Assembly: GCF_030687715.1 (NCBI RefSeq)
Contig: NZ_CP117445.1
Coordinates: 2,600,501 to 2,664,500 of the forward strand
Length of the DNA stretch: 64,000 bases
Reading direction: 5' to 3'
DNA from: Pseudomonas sp. FP2196
GTDB taxonomy: Bacteria; Pseudomonadota; Gammaproteobacteria; Pseudomonadales; Pseudomonadaceae
Within the stretch, counting starts at the first letter, position 1, and the number at the start of each line of letters is the position of its first letter. Of this stretch, positions 41,672 through 51,538 are shown piece after piece. Position numbers and translations under genes: made by a program. The notes under the pieces were generated by a model. That model did not search any database, was not told where the DNA came from, and was given only the letters and a program-made list of their open reading frames with translations.

Positions 41672-43240
41672 TTAGCTCATAACCGGAGCCGTTGAGCACC
41701 AACGGTTTCTGCCCTGTTGCTTGGCCTGGTACAGGCAGGTGTCCGCCGATTTCAGCAAGGTGGCAGGCGTGACCGTGTCATCGACCGGATGATACGTAGT
41801 GATACCGGCACTGGCCGTGACATAGCCCAAAGGGTGCCCGGCGTGTTCCTTTCGGAGCGAGCGTATGGTTTGCAGAATATCTTCGGTCACCTGAATCGCT
41901 CCATCGCTATCGGTATTGGGTAACAGCACGGTGAACTCCTCGCCGCCGTAGCGCACGGCCAGGTCACCCGGTCGCTTGACCGCTTGCTGGATCGCTTGCC
42001 CGACCGCGCTCAGGCAATCGTCGCCGGCGGCATGTCCGTATTGGTCGTTGTAGCGTTTGAAGTTGTCGACATCGAGCATGATCAGTGAGAGTGCCGAGCC
42101 TTGGCGCCGGGCCAGACGAATTTCATCGGCCAGCGCATTGTCCAGTCGGCGCCGGTTGCCAAGTCCGGTGAGGCTGTCGGTCAGCGCCATGTCGCGCATG
42201 GTCTGGTGGGCGTGGCGGATTGTCCGCTCCATCGCCATGCGCTGGCGCAGCTGGCTCAGTACGATGAGGCCGAAACAAGTCAGCACCAGGATCAGAAACA
42301 CCAGCACGAAGCCGTTTTTCAGCAAGTCCTGGCGCCATGGGTCGATGATCGATTCCTGGGAAAGCCCGGCCTCCACCACCAGCGGATAAGTGCTGAGGGC
42401 GCGATAGCCATACAGACGTTCGGTGTCGTCGATGACGGCGCGCACTTGCGCGATACCCACATTGGAGTTGGGCAGGTAGGTCTTGAATATCTCGCTGTTG
42501 GCCAGGCTCTTGCCGATCACTGACGCAATGAACGGGCGGCGCACGAGGATTGTGCCGTCACGTTTGGCCAGCACCAGCGCGCCTTTGTCGTCGATCCTGA
42601 AGTCGCCGTAGTAGTCGACGAAATAGCTCACTTTGATCGTGCCCAACAGCACACCGGCGAAAGAGCCATCGGGATTATTCAGGCGGCGCGAGATGGGAAT
42701 GATCAGGTCGTGGGTGGAGCGGCTTTCGACCACCTCGCCGATGCGCACTTGCCGATCGTCATGGGTGCGGTGGTACTGGAAATAATCGCGGTCGGCGTTA
42801 TTTGCAGTCTCGGGCGTGACCTCTTTGTCAGTCACGATCCACTGTCCGTCAGGCCCATAGATAAACAAGCCGTGCAACTGCGGCATGATTTTCGATTGCT
42901 GCACCAGCAGTTTGTGAATGCGCGGCACATCGAGGTTTTGCAGACCATCGCCTTCGATCCGCTCGCTGAGGGCCGCCGTCAGCACATCCATTTGCCGAAT
43001 GGTGTCTTCGGCATGTTGAGCCGTCGCGCGGGTCAGGTTGGTGACTGAGTCACGCGCGGAGGCGAAGACGGCGCGATAGTCGCGCCATGTCCGCCAGCTC
43101 TCGACTGCCAGAAAGGCAACGACCACCACCAGCATGAAACTGACCGTGAGTCGAAAAGTCGATCCCGCCCTCACGGCTTTCAGGGCTGCGGGGGAGGTGA
43201 GCTTGTCAGTGTTCCACTCTGGCGGGTGGCGTCCGAGCAT
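41672..43240 (-). CDS. Membrane diguanylate cyclase with periplasmic Cache/PDC sensor
   Basis: A 522-residue protein with an N-terminal transmembrane helix (about 30-48), a periplasmic double-Cache-like sensor (about 49-290), a second helix (about 298-322) and a C-terminal GGDEF domain. The active site is RYGGEEF, and RPGD five residues before it is an intact inhibitory I-site, so the enzyme should make cyclic di-GMP and be feedback-controlled. No EAL domain is present. I start at the ATG at 43240 because AAGGAG sits six bases upstream; the ATG at 43246 touches that site. It may influence swarming or biofilm next to a lipopeptide cluster, but that is inference. Confidence 0.9.
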   Translation of the reverse strand: MLGRHPPEWNTDKLTSPAALKAVRAGSTFRLTVSFMLVVVVAFLAVESWRTWRDYRAVFASARDSVTNLTRATAQHAEDTIRQMDVLTAALSERIEGDGLQNLDVPRIHKLLVQQSKIMPQLHGLFIYGPDGQWIVTDKEVTPETANNADRDYFQYHRTHDDRQVRIGEVVESRSTHDLIIPISRRLNNPDGSFAGVLLGTIKVSYFVDYYGDFRIDDKGALVLAKRDGTILVRRPFIASVIGKSLANSEIFKTYLPNSNVGIAQVRAVIDDTERLYGYRALSTYPLVVEAGLSQESIIDPWRQDLLKNGFVLVFLILVLTCFGLIVLSQLRQRMAMERTIRHAHQTMRDMALTDSLTGLGNRRRLDNALADEIRLARRQGSALSLIMLDVDNFKRYNDQYGHAAGDDCLSAVGQAIQQAVKRPGDLAVRYGGEEFTVLLPNTDSDGAIQVTEDILQTIRSLRKEHAGHPLGYVTASAGITTYHPVDDTVTPATLLKSADTCLYQAKQQGRNRWCSTAPVMS

Positions 43241-43464
43241 GAACATCTCCTTGGTTTCGATTCAACGTAATGCATGGCAACAGTATGACAAGGATCGCCA
43301 GGAAGGTCGGGTTGTGTGTCGGAACAAGATTCAGTATCAGTTGATTGTCCCTTCTGAGTTGACGGAGAAACGCTTTTCAGCCGATTTATCCCGCTCTGGC
43401 GTCCCCGTAATCTGTGCCCATCTTGAACGCAAACGAACTTCCACAATTAAAAAGGGACGCACAG

Positions 43465-44097
43465 ATGAACACTCCAACCTACAACCGCCTCAACAAAGAC
43501 GACGCCGTAGTGCTGCTGGTCGACCACCAGACCGGTCTGATTTCTCTGGTGCAGGACTTCTCGCCGAACGAGTTCAAGAACAATGTGCTGGCGCTGGCCG
43601 ATCTGGCCAAGTTTTTCGAACTGCCGACCATCCTCACCACCAGTTTCGAACAAGGCCCCAACGGCCCGCTGGTACCGGAACTGAAAGAGATGTTCCCCGA
43701 TGCGCCGTATATCGCTCGCCCAGGTCAGATCAACGCCTGGGACAACGAAGACTTCGTCAAGGCAATCAAGGCCACCGGCCGCAAGCAGATCATCATTGCC
43801 GGTGTAGTCACGGATGTCTGCGTAGCGTTCCCGACCCTGTCGGCGCTGGCGGAAGGGTTTGATGTGTTCGTGGTGACCGATGCCTCCGGCACCTTCAACA
43901 CCACCGTGCAACAGGCGGCGTGGAACCGCATGACCCAGGCCGGCGCACAGATGATGAACTGGTTCTCGGTGGCGTGTGAGCTGCACCGCGACTGGCGCAA
44001 CGACATTGAAGGGTTGGGTAACTTGTTGTCGCAGCGGATTCCGAACTATCGCAACCTGATGAACAGTTACTCGGCGCTGACGGCTCAGCAAAAATAA
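43465..44097 (+). CDS. ycaC: YcaC-type isochorismatase-family hydrolase
   Basis: A 210-residue cysteine hydrolase. The catalytic Asp is in LLVDHQTGL and the nucleophile Cys in GVVTDVCVAFPTLSA, preceded by the family cis-peptide region. E. coli and Pseudomonas YcaC have this same layout; the physiological substrate is not established. I start at the ATG at 43465 with AAAGGGA upstream; a longer frame from 43414 is unsupported. It stands alone on the plus strand and converges with the MFS gene across a palindrome. Confidence 0.87.
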   Translation: MNTPTYNRLNKDDAVVLLVDHQTGLISLVQDFSPNEFKNNVLALADLAKFFELPTILTTSFEQGPNGPLVPELKEMFPDAPYIARPGQINAWDNEDFVKAIKATGRKQIIIAGVVTDVCVAFPTLSALAEGFDVFVVTDASGTFNTTVQQAAWNRMTQAGAQMMNWFSVACELHRDWRNDIEGLGNLLSQRIPNYRNLMNSYSALTAQQK

Positions 44098-44129
44098 GCC
44101 GATGTAGATCCCGGTAGGCGCTGCAATAC

Positions 44130-44176
44130 GCTGCGATCTGTTGATCTTGGTTTTATAAAGATCAACAGATCGCAGC
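44130..44176. terminator. Palindromic bidirectional terminator-like repeat
   Basis: GCTGCGATCTGTTGAT (44130-44145) pairs perfectly with 44161-44176 over a 15-base loop, and the pairing can extend imperfectly outward. It lies between convergent ycaC and the MFS gene and resembles the GCTGCGATC core of the repeats near the NRPS genes. Confidence 0.7.
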
Positions 44177-44182
44177 CTCGTT

Positions 44183-45427
44183 TTACTCGACAGCTTCTAC
44201 AGGGTTTTGTGAGTGACGCTCCCTTTCACGCAACGTTTCCGGAACGCCCACCCAAAGCAGGATTACCGCCAGCGCCGCAATCGCGGCCAATGTCAGAAAC
44301 GCGGCGCTGTAGCCAGCCCCTTGCACTACAAACCCGGCGAGGCCATTGCTTAGCGCCGCGCCCAGGCCGAACACGGTGGTCAGTGCGCCGAGGCTAATGT
44401 TGAAATGGCCGGTGCCGTGGGTGAGGTCTTTGACCATTACAGGGAACAACGCGCCGAACAGACCCGCGCCAACGCCATCGAGCATTTGCACCGCGACCAG
44501 CCAATACGTATCGTCGGACAACGTGTAGAGCACGCCGCGTATCGGCAGGATCACAAAGCCTGCCAGCAACAGCGGCTTGCGTCCCCACACGTCGGCTTTG
44601 GCACCGACCAGTAAAGCCGCCGGAACCATGACCAGTTGCGCCGCAACGATGCAGGCAGAGGTCAGCGGCGTGGCCATCTGTAAATTGGTTTGCGCGAGTT
44701 TCTGACTCACCAGCGGCAGCATCGCCGCGTTTGCCAGGTGAAACAGCGCACAGCACACGGCAAACAGCAGCAGCGTTTTGTTGGTGAGCAGCACGGAAAA
44801 CCCGGAAGGCTGGCCATGTCCTGCATTCGCAGGTTCGAGGCCGCGTGCCAGTTCATGGTCGATGGCTTGTGCCGACACGAAGTTGATGGCGATGACGCTG
44901 GCCAGCGCCATGGCGGCCATCAAATAGAACACCGCGACCGGGCCGAACAGATAAGCGAACAATCCTGCAAGCAGTGCGGCACAGGCATTGCCGGCATGGT
45001 TGAAGGTTTCATTGCGCCCGGTTCGTCGCGTGAACGCCCGTGGCCCCGTCATGCCCAGGGTGATCGCGGAAATGGCCGGGGCGAAGATCGAAGCCGCCAC
45101 CGCGCTCAAGGCTTGGGTCAGGGCCACCAGGCTGAATGAAGTCACGAAAGGCAGTAACAGGCAGCTACCCGTCACCAGCAACGCTGCGATTGCTATCAAT
45201 GCGCGTTTGGCTCGGGTGCTGTCGACCAGCGCGCCGGCGGGCGTTTGGGTAATGAGCGCGGCGACCCCGGCAATCGTCATTACCAGGCCGATGCTGGCCG
45301 GGTCCCAGTGATGCACCGCCAACAGGTAAATCGCCAGATAGGGGCCGAGGCCGTCGCGCACATCCGCGAGGAAAAAATTGAGGCTGTCCAGCGACAGGTT
45401 ATTGCGCCGATCGAGATGATTGCTCAC
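44183..45427 (-). CDS. MFS transporter
   Basis: A 414-residue major facilitator protein with about twelve hydrophobic segments. The loop after the second helix (QTPAGALVDSTRAKRAL) is a variant of MFS motif A, and KADVWGRKPLLLAGF repeats it in the second half. It begins with GTG, with GAGG six bases upstream, 7 nt after the sensor kinase stop, so the two are probably cotranscribed. The C-terminal tail is polar. Substrate cannot be told from sequence. Confidence 0.85.
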   Translation of the reverse strand: MSNHLDRRNNLSLDSLNFFLADVRDGLGPYLAIYLLAVHHWDPASIGLVMTIAGVAALITQTPAGALVDSTRAKRALIAIAALLVTGSCLLLPFVTSFSLVALTQALSAVAASIFAPAISAITLGMTGPRAFTRRTGRNETFNHAGNACAALLAGLFAYLFGPVAVFYLMAAMALASVIAINFVSAQAIDHELARGLEPANAGHGQPSGFSVLLTNKTLLLFAVCCALFHLANAAMLPLVSQKLAQTNLQMATPLTSACIVAAQLVMVPAALLVGAKADVWGRKPLLLAGFVILPIRGVLYTLSDDTYWLVAVQMLDGVGAGLFGALFPVMVKDLTHGTGHFNISLGALTTVFGLGAALSNGLAGFVVQGAGYSAAFLTLAAIAALAVILLWVGVPETLRERERHSQNPVEAVE

Positions 45428-45434
45428 GGCAGCC

Positions 45435-47606
45435 TCATTCCAGATTGGCGGACATCAAGTTGCTCACGCGGGAAACAAGGGTGTCGACGGCAAACGGCTT
45501 GGTCAGCACTTGCATTCCAGGCCCGAGTTGACCGCTGCCGATCACGGCGTTTTCGGCATAGCCGGTGATGAACAAGGTTTTTAATCTCGGCCTGATCTGC
45601 TTGCCCGCATCGGCCATTTGCCGCCCGTTCATGCCGCCGGGCAATCCGACATCGGTTATGAGCAAGTCGATGTGGGCGCTGGAGCGTAACGCTTCGAGTC
45701 CTTCGATACTGTCGGCCGCTTCCAGCAGGGTGTAGCCGAGTTCGCTGAGCACGTCTTTGAGCAACATCCGCACCGTCGGTTCGTCGTCCACAATCAGGAT
45801 GGTTTCACCTGTTTTGGCCAGCGGCGTTGTAGTGCTGTCCATAAGATCCTGCTGTTGTAGGGCATGGCCGCGATACCTTGGGAGGTAGATGCACATCTCT
45901 GTGCCTTGACCGACTTGCGAATGCACCCGCACCTGACCGCCGGATTGTTTGGTGAACCCGTAGATCATCGACAGCCCCAGTCCGGTGCCCTGGCCGAGCG
46001 GCTTGGTGGTGAAAAACGGGTCGAAGGCTTTCGCGACGATTTCAGCACTCATGCCAGTGCCGGTGTCCGTGACGCAGAGACAAAGGTACTCACCTGCGGG
46101 CATATCCAGGGCGCGGGCCGATTCGGACTCAATTGATCGATTAGCGGTTTCAACCGTGATGCGTCCGCCATCGGGCATCGCATCGCGGGCGTTGATGCAC
46201 AGATTCAGCAGGGCGTTTTCCAGCTGACTGGCGTCCACGAGCGCGGGCCAGAGACCGGGTGCAGCCACGGTATTCAAACGAATGCTCGGGCCGACCGTGC
46301 GCTGGATCAGCTCGGTCATCCCGACGATCAGGCTGTTAACGTCAGTCGGTCGTGGATCGAGGGTCTGTCGCCTGGAAAAGGCCAGTAGGCGATGGGTCAG
46401 GGCCGCTGCACGTTTGGTCGCGCCCTGGGCGGTGACCATGTACTTGTCGACATCCTTGAAACGGCCTTGAGCAATGCGCTTCTGCATCAGTTCCAGGGCG
46501 GCCGAGATGCCTGCGAGCAGGTTGTTGAAGTCATGGGCGAGGCCGCCGGTCAGTTGGCCAACCGCTTCCATTTTTTGTGACTGGCGCAGTTTCTCTTCGG
46601 CTTGCATGAGATCGGCTGTGCGTGCCGACACACGTTGCTCGAGTGTGTCGTTGAGCGCGCGTAACGCGGCGTTGGCGCGATCGCGCTCCGCCTCGACATT
46701 GCGTCGATCCTCAACATCGATCAGCACACCGGGAAAGCGTAACGGGGTACCGTCGTCGGCGCATTCGACGCGTCCGTTCGCTTCGATCCAATTGTATTTT
46801 CCATCCGCACGACGGACCCGGTACTGATGGGAATAGGCGCCGCCGCGGGCAATCGCTTCATTGATCGCACCGGTGAGTCCCTCCCTGTCATCGGGGTGTA
46901 CGGTCATGACGACTTGTTCCAGGCTCAGGCCGTCGCGGCCCAGTGCTGGGTCAAGGTCAAAAACCTTGGCGAAGGACTCATCCACCGAAAAACGATCGCT
47001 AGGCATGTCCCAGTGCCACGTGCCGATAATGGCGCCGGCCGCGAGGGCCAGTTGCACGCGCTCGATGTTCTCCCGCGCGACCGCCTCGCTGATGCGCAGC
47101 CGCTCTTCGGCGTCTCGGCGTGCGGTGACGTCGCTGAAGAAGATCGCGATTTGGCGATCGGCTGGATCGCCGACACGCACCGCGCGCACATCGAACCAGC
47201 GCTCGAATGTATTGGCGTAATTCTCGAAGTTCGCCGGCTCTCCGGTCTTGGCCACGTGGCCGTAGGTCTCGAACCAGAACTTCTCAAGGTTAGGGGCGAA
47301 CTCTGTGACCCATTTGCCCCGCAGGTTGACGCCGCACTGACGTTCAAACGCCGGGTTGGCCTCGACGAAGTAGTAATCCACGGGGTAGTCGTCAGCGTCG
47401 AATTTGACTTTGACGATAGCGAACGCGGCTTCGATGGTTTCCAGAATGGTACTGAAGCGTGCCTCACTGCTGGCGAGCGCGGCTCGGCTCGCTGCAAGCT
47501 GCGCGGCCATATTCGGTGTTGCTGCTGCGCTGCTCTGCAGAGCCAGGCGCAGACGCATCACCTCTGCCTCAAGCGCCTTGCGAGTAAGATGCTTCGGATT
47601 TTCCAC
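45435..47606 (-). CDS. PAS-PAS hybrid sensor histidine kinase with receiver domain
   Basis: A 723-residue soluble sensor kinase. Two PAS domains occupy roughly residues 45-175 and 185-310, then a coiled coil, the HisKA box ([14 protein letters not shown]), the HATPase lobe ([27 protein letters not shown]) and a C-terminal receiver ([14 protein letters not shown], phosphoacceptor in [14 protein letters not shown]). The H-box HDFNN is of the HWE-unrelated hybrid type often found in such proteins. No LOV cysteine motif is visible. I start at the GTG at 47606, preceded by AAGG at good spacing; a frame to 47711 is possible. It is followed directly by the MFS gene. Confidence 0.88.
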   Translation of the reverse strand: MENPKHLTRKALEAEVMRLRLALQSSAAATPNMAAQLAASRAALASSEARFSTILETIEAAFAIVKVKFDADDYPVDYYFVEANPAFERQCGVNLRGKWVTEFAPNLEKFWFETYGHVAKTGEPANFENYANTFERWFDVRAVRVGDPADRQIAIFFSDVTARRDAEERLRISEAVARENIERVQLALAAGAIIGTWHWDMPSDRFSVDESFAKVFDLDPALGRDGLSLEQVVMTVHPDDREGLTGAINEAIARGGAYSHQYRVRRADGKYNWIEANGRVECADDGTPLRFPGVLIDVEDRRNVEAERDRANAALRALNDTLEQRVSARTADLMQAEEKLRQSQKMEAVGQLTGGLAHDFNNLLAGISAALELMQKRIAQGRFKDVDKYMVTAQGATKRAAALTHRLLAFSRRQTLDPRPTDVNSLIVGMTELIQRTVGPSIRLNTVAAPGLWPALVDASQLENALLNLCINARDAMPDGGRITVETANRSIESESARALDMPAGEYLCLCVTDTGTGMSAEIVAKAFDPFFTTKPLGQGTGLGLSMIYGFTKQSGGQVRVHSQVGQGTEMCIYLPRYRGHALQQQDLMDSTTTPLAKTGETILIVDDEPTVRMLLKDVLSELGYTLLEAADSIEGLEALRSSAHIDLLITDVGLPGGMNGRQMADAGKQIRPRLKTLFITGYAENAVIGSGQLGPGMQVLTKPFAVDTLVSRVSNLMSANLE

Positions 47607-47724
47607 CGCTCGAGCCTTTTTGATTTTTGTTTGAGTGCATTCAGCGCGATCAAACGTACGCCGGGAATCCTCACATTGACACGCCGGCTGATGGTTAAGT
47701 TGCACCCGCACAGAAGAGGAAGTT

Positions 47725-49263
47725 TTATAACGACTCGCCGTTGTCCAGTGCGTCGAGCAGCTTCTGACCTCGCTGCCAAAGCGCCTGCTGCTTGGTCTCA
47801 GGCATGCGGTCGAGGTTTTTGTACATCATGCCCATGCGCTGGTTGCCGCGTAAAAGATCGCCATGGCGCATCAGAAAATGCCAGTACAACGCATTGAAAG
47901 GGCAGGCGTTGTCTGCGGTGTTTTCGCTGACCTTGTAGGCACAGCCGCGGCAGTAGTCAGACATTCGATTGATGTATTGACCGCTGGCGCAGTAAGGCTT
48001 GGAGCCGAGATAGCCGCCGTCAGCGTGCATGACCATGCCCAGGGTATTGGGCAGTTCGACCCAATCAAACGCATCCATATAAATGGCCAGGTACCACTCG
48101 CAGATCTGGCTCGGCGCGATGCCGGCGAGCAGCGCAAAATTCCCCGTGACCATCAGCCGCTGGATATGGTGAGCATAAGCGTGTTTCAGGCTTTGACCGA
48201 TTGCCTGGCGCATGCAGTTCATTTTCGTTTCGCCCGTCCAGTAGAACTCCGGTAAGGGTCGTTGGTTACCGAATGAATTGCCCAGGGCATAGTCAGGCAT
48301 CTTCAGCCAGTAAACACCGCGCACGTATTCGCGCCAGCCGATCAGTTGACGAATGAATCCCTCGGCGGCATTCAAGGCGATGCGGCCTGACCAGTAAGCC
48401 GAATCAACGTCGCTGCACAGCTGACGTAAATCCAGCAGACCGATATTGAGCGCCGCGCTGATCCGCGCATGGAACAGAAAGGGTTCATCGCTGGCCATGG
48501 CGTCCTGGTAATCGCCGAACCCGGCCAGGCCATAATCGAGGAAGTAATTCCACAGCGATTGGGCGTCGGCATGGGTCACGGGATAGTTGAAATCATCCAG
48601 GGAACCGTAGTGGTGGCTGAAGCGTTCCTTGACCAGTGCGAGGACTTCGAGGGTGATGGCGTCGTTGGAGAAACCAGTCGGGTAGGGGGCTTTCACCCCT
48701 TTGGGCAGGGCTTTGCGGTTGTCGGCGTCAAAGTTCCAGGCGCCGCCCACCGGCGTGCCGTCGCCATTGATCAATAGGCCGCTCTTGCGGCGCATCTCGC
48801 GGTAGAAATACTCCATTCGCAGCTGTTTTTTACCCGCCGCCCACGTACTGAATTCGGTGCGACTGCACAGAAAACGCGTATCGGCATGCCAATGAATGGC
48901 TAGCTGACAGTCCTTCAGAGACTGCTCCAGACGCCAGTCGCCGCATTCAGTGACGTGCAGTTCTTCCAGTTGCAGGCGTGTCTGCCAGCGACTTAATTCG
49001 CGTGGCACTGATCCGCTATTGAGCGGGTCATCAAGAGTGACGTACTCCACACGCACGCCTCTGGTTTGCAACGCCTTGGCGAAATGACGCATGGCGCTGA
49101 AGATCAGCGCGATTTTTTGCGGGTGATGAGGCACATGGCTGGCTTCTTCCAGCACCTCGACCATCAGTACGGTATCGCGTTTGGGATCGAGCCCCTGCAA
49201 TGAGGCCAGGTCAAACGAAAGCTGATCACCGAGGATCAGGCACAAGCGATTGACCTTGCTCAT
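47725..49263 (-). CDS. phrB: Fe-S cluster photolyase/cryptochrome (FeS-BCP, PhrB-like)
   Basis: A 512-residue protein of the bacterial cryptochrome/photolyase class with an iron-sulfur cluster. The N-terminal Rossmann part starts LCLILGDQLSFDL; the C-terminal FAD-binding helical part includes GGYLGSKPYCASGQYI. Cysteines in SQICEWY, YCRGCAYKV and NACPFNALYW are the likely 4Fe-4S ligands. Characterised relatives repair (6-4) photoproducts and bind a lumazine antenna. It is last in a minus-strand run of light-response-type genes. Confidence 0.9.
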   Translation of the reverse strand: MSKVNRLCLILGDQLSFDLASLQGLDPKRDTVLMVEVLEEASHVPHHPQKIALIFSAMRHFAKALQTRGVRVEYVTLDDPLNSGSVPRELSRWQTRLQLEELHVTECGDWRLEQSLKDCQLAIHWHADTRFLCSRTEFSTWAAGKKQLRMEYFYREMRRKSGLLINGDGTPVGGAWNFDADNRKALPKGVKAPYPTGFSNDAITLEVLALVKERFSHHYGSLDDFNYPVTHADAQSLWNYFLDYGLAGFGDYQDAMASDEPFLFHARISAALNIGLLDLRQLCSDVDSAYWSGRIALNAAEGFIRQLIGWREYVRGVYWLKMPDYALGNSFGNQRPLPEFYWTGETKMNCMRQAIGQSLKHAYAHHIQRLMVTGNFALLAGIAPSQICEWYLAIYMDAFDWVELPNTLGMVMHADGGYLGSKPYCASGQYINRMSDYCRGCAYKVSENTADNACPFNALYWHFLMRHGDLLRGNQRMGMMYKNLDRMPETKQQALWQRGQKLLDALDNGESL

Positions 49264-49291
49264 TGGGTGCAGTCCCGCAGCGTCCGGTTCA

Positions 49292-49594
49292 TCAAGGTGG
49301 TGTCAGCGAAAAAGGCAGCCGAAGCTCCTCGACCGGGCCTGCGTCCCGGCCGCACATTTCGTCGTGGACACATTGCTGCACCAACACACAGGGAAACGCC
49401 GGAACGGTTTGCAGCAAGTCCCGCAGATGGCTGATCGACCGCAGGTGCAGCGGCTTTGCGGCATCGTCGAGCAAGGTGAACTGGCCGCTATCCATGCGGA
49501 TGCGCGCCAGATAAAAACCACCTTCGAGCGACAGCAGTTCCAGTTCACGTATTTCGCTATTGGCGGCGCGTTCGGTGAGGGTTTGCAGATTCAT
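49292..49594 (-). CDS. Small conserved protein, DUF6482-like
   Basis: A 100-residue soluble protein. I recognise it only as a small conserved Pseudomonas protein, probably DUF6482; no catalytic motif is evident. It contains two cysteines (VQQCVHDEMCG). The ATG at 49594 has AGGAG six bases upstream, so the TTG at 49597 is not used. It lies 28 nt from the photolyase and 14 nt from the dehydrogenase gene, so it is part of the same operon and may share its light-response role. Confidence 0.75.
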   Translation of the reverse strand: MNLQTLTERAANSEIRELELLSLEGGFYLARIRMDSGQFTLLDDAAKPLHLRSISHLRDLLQTVPAFPCVLVQQCVHDEMCGRDAGPVEELRLPFSLTPP

Positions 49595-49608
49595 CAATCA
49601 CTCCTTGC

Positions 49609-50319
49609 CTACCAGGGTAGGCGTTCTCCGTCGTAGGCAAAGAAATGGCCGCTGTCTGACGGCGTCAGCCGATCGATCAGGGTCAATAGTTCGTGGCTGG
49701 CAACGCTGGCCGGTCGGGCCGCCGATGCACCGCGAAAAGGTTGCGACAGCGCCGAAACGACCGTGCCGGGATGCAGGCTCAGCAAGCGACTGTGAGGGCG
49801 AGTGCGGGCCAGTTCGATGGCCGCCGTTTTGATCAGCATGTTCAGCGCAGCCTTGGAGGCGCGATAGGCGTACCAGCCACCCAAACGGTTATCGTCGATG
49901 CTGCCGACCTTGGCCGAGAGCATCGCCATCGCGCCTTGGGGATCGAGCAGTGGCAGGAAGTGGCGCAAGACCATCGCCGGCCCCAGCGTGTTTACTTGAA
50001 ACACTGCCTGGAGCGCAGCGTCTTCCAGCGCGCTGTAGCTTTTTTCCGGTTTGATCGCGTCGCGATGGAGCAGGCCGGCGGCGTGCACGATCAACTGATA
50101 CGGCGCTTCTGTCGCCAGTTCGGCGGCGGCGCTGGCGATTGTCTCTGGCCGTTCCAGATCCAGCACGGGATCCGTTTTACGCCCCAGTTCACGAACACCT
50201 GCACAACGGGAGTCCTGCTTCAGCCACTCACAGAACGCAGCGCCGAGTGCGCCACTGGCGCCGATTACCAGGGCGCGGTAGCCGTCACCCAGTGAAGTCA
50301 TCGTGAGCGGGGTGGTCAT
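49609..50319 (-). CDS. Short-chain dehydrogenase (C-factor-like)
   Basis: A 236-residue Rossmann-fold dehydrogenase. The nucleotide-binding motif is GASGALG (about 20-26), followed by HAAG in place of NNAG, the catalytic Ser region MLSAKVGS and the YAYRASKAAL active site with Tyr and Lys in the normal spacing. Homologues in photolyase clusters are often annotated as C-factor or CsgA-like; substrate unknown. The ATG overlaps the stop of the DUF3833 gene by 4 nt, implying translational coupling. Confidence 0.87.
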   Translation of the reverse strand: MTTPLTMTSLGDGYRALVIGASGALGAAFCEWLKQDSRCAGVRELGRKTDPVLDLERPETIASAAAELATEAPYQLIVHAAGLLHRDAIKPEKSYSALEDAALQAVFQVNTLGPAMVLRHFLPLLDPQGAMAMLSAKVGSIDDNRLGGWYAYRASKAALNMLIKTAAIELARTRPHSRLLSLHPGTVVSALSQPFRGASAARPASVASHELLTLIDRLTPSDSGHFFAYDGERLPW

Positions 50320-50858
50320 TGATTGTCTCCCGCACTCTGGCGACGGAAGAACAATGTCACCTGGCCGAGCTCGACACCGAACTTGGACATGGTGGTGCGA
50401 TTGATCAAGGTGTCTTCGTCCATCAAATACATCCAGTCGTCCATGCTCACTTCATAAACGGAGCCATCGACCGGCAGGCTCAGGATGTAGCGCCAACGCA
50501 GCGCGTTGCCGGCGACTTCACCCTTTGCCTCACCGACCACATCGCCGGCGCGGCCGCGCCATTTGCCCGCACCTTCCGGGGTCAGGGTCCAGACGCGGCG
50601 CTCGCGAGTGCCATCGTTGTAGAGGAAGCGCTCGTCGAGAATCAGGTTATTTCCCTCGCGGCGACTCTCGATGTTGACCTCGAAGCGCTTGACGACTTCG
50701 CCAGAGCGTTTTTGAAACATCCCCCAGGCTTTGACGGGTTTGCTGAAAAACTTCTCCAGGTTGAAGGCCGGTTGCTGGTCGGCATAGTGCCCGACCTCGA
50801 CGCTGCCACAGCTCGACAGGCTGAGTACCAGAGCCAGTAAAACCAAAAAACGGGTCAT
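50316..50858 (-). CDS. DUF3833 lipoprotein
   Basis: A 180-residue lipoprotein (lipobox LSLSSC, Cys17). The body is DUF3833-like, with the blocks KAWGMFQKRSGEVVKRF and MYLMDEDTLINRTTMSKFGV. Members are regularly found beside photolyase and short-chain dehydrogenase genes, function unknown. It is the first gene of the transcription unit leading to the photolyase and is preceded by two tandem CTTGTACAGGT motifs. Confidence 0.85.
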   Translation of the reverse strand: MTRFLVLLALVLSLSSCGSVEVGHYADQQPAFNLEKFFSKPVKAWGMFQKRSGEVVKRFEVNIESRREGNNLILDERFLYNDGTRERRVWTLTPEGAGKWRGRAGDVVGEAKGEVAGNALRWRYILSLPVDGSVYEVSMDDWMYLMDEDTLINRTTMSKFGVELGQVTLFFRRQSAGDNQ

Positions 50859-50911
50859 TGTTTTTACTCCCTGAATACACAGGTCAAGGTGGAGGACATG
50901 CCAAAAATGTG

Positions 50912-50940
50912 CTTGTACAGGTATCTATGCTTGTACAGGT
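50912..50940 (-). promoter_or_regulatory. Two tandem CTTGTACAGGT motifs upstream of the DUF3833-photolyase unit
   Basis: CTTGTACAGGT occurs at 50912-50922 and again at 50930-50940, 18 bp apart, 54-82 bp before the DUF3833 start. The core TGTACA is palindromic and fits the TnnACA half-site I recall for CarH-type light-responsive MerR proteins. A variant precedes the next unit at 51995-52005. Regulator identity is inference. Confidence 0.5.
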
Positions 50941-50983
50941 TTATCGGCGTCTTTGACTCGACAAACCGCCAACGAAATCACTT

Positions 50984-51538
50984 TCATCGGCTGATCAATT
51001 GGAGGAACTCCTGACGCGTGCTAGAGGACTCTCGAAAGGCACCGAGCATGACCGATGACGTCATGACCGAATTCTGCTTTTCCACACCGCGCATCATCAT
51101 GCACATGTGCCTGGCTTCAATGACCACGGCCACACCGGCGGCATCGGTGATTTGCTGGATCGCGTCGGCGATCTGCCTGGTCAGGTTTTCCTGGATCTGC
51201 AAGCGGCGCGCGAACATGTCGACCACTCGGGCCACTTTCGACAGTCCCAACACCCGGCCAGTGGGGATGTAGGCCACATGAGCCTTGCCGATGAAGGGCA
51301 GCATGTGGTGTTCGCACAGTGAATAAAGCTCGATGTCGCGAACGATGACCATTTCATCGTTCTGTGAATCGAACAAAGCGCCATTGATGATGCCTTCCAG
51401 GTTCATCGTGTAGCCGTCGCAGAGGAACTGCATGGCTTTGGCTGCACGCTTGGGCGTGTCCCGCAGTCCTTCGCGGTCGGGGTTTTCACCGACGCCGAGA
51501 AGAATTTCACGGTAATGGTTGGCTAATGATTCAGTCAT
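50984..51538 (-). CDS. folE: GTP cyclohydrolase I (FolE)
   Basis: A 184-residue FolE1 enzyme that converts GTP to 7,8-dihydroneopterin triphosphate. Zinc ligands are visible in [12 protein letters not shown] and [10 protein letters not shown], and the [18 protein letters not shown] segment is typical. I start at the ATG at 51538, which overlaps the stop of the DCC-family gene; the longer frame to 51748 has no homology. Its place in a photolyase cluster suggests an additional, inducible folE supplying pterin or folate, not the only copy. That is inference, since the rest of the genome is not visible. Confidence 0.93.
   Translation of the reverse strand: MTESLANHYREILLGVGENPDREGLRDTPKRAAKAMQFLCDGYTMNLEGIINGALFDSQNDEMVIVRDIELYSLCEHHMLPFIGKAHVAYIPTGRVLGLSKVARVVDMFARRLQIQENLTRQIADAIQQITDAAGVAVVIEARHMCMMMRGVEKQNSVMTSSVMLGAFRESSSTRQEFLQLISR

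Noticed and set aside
45435..47606. LOV-type blue-light sensing by the hybrid kinase near the photolyase
   Set aside because: The PAS domains show no NCRFLQ-like flavin-cysteine motif.
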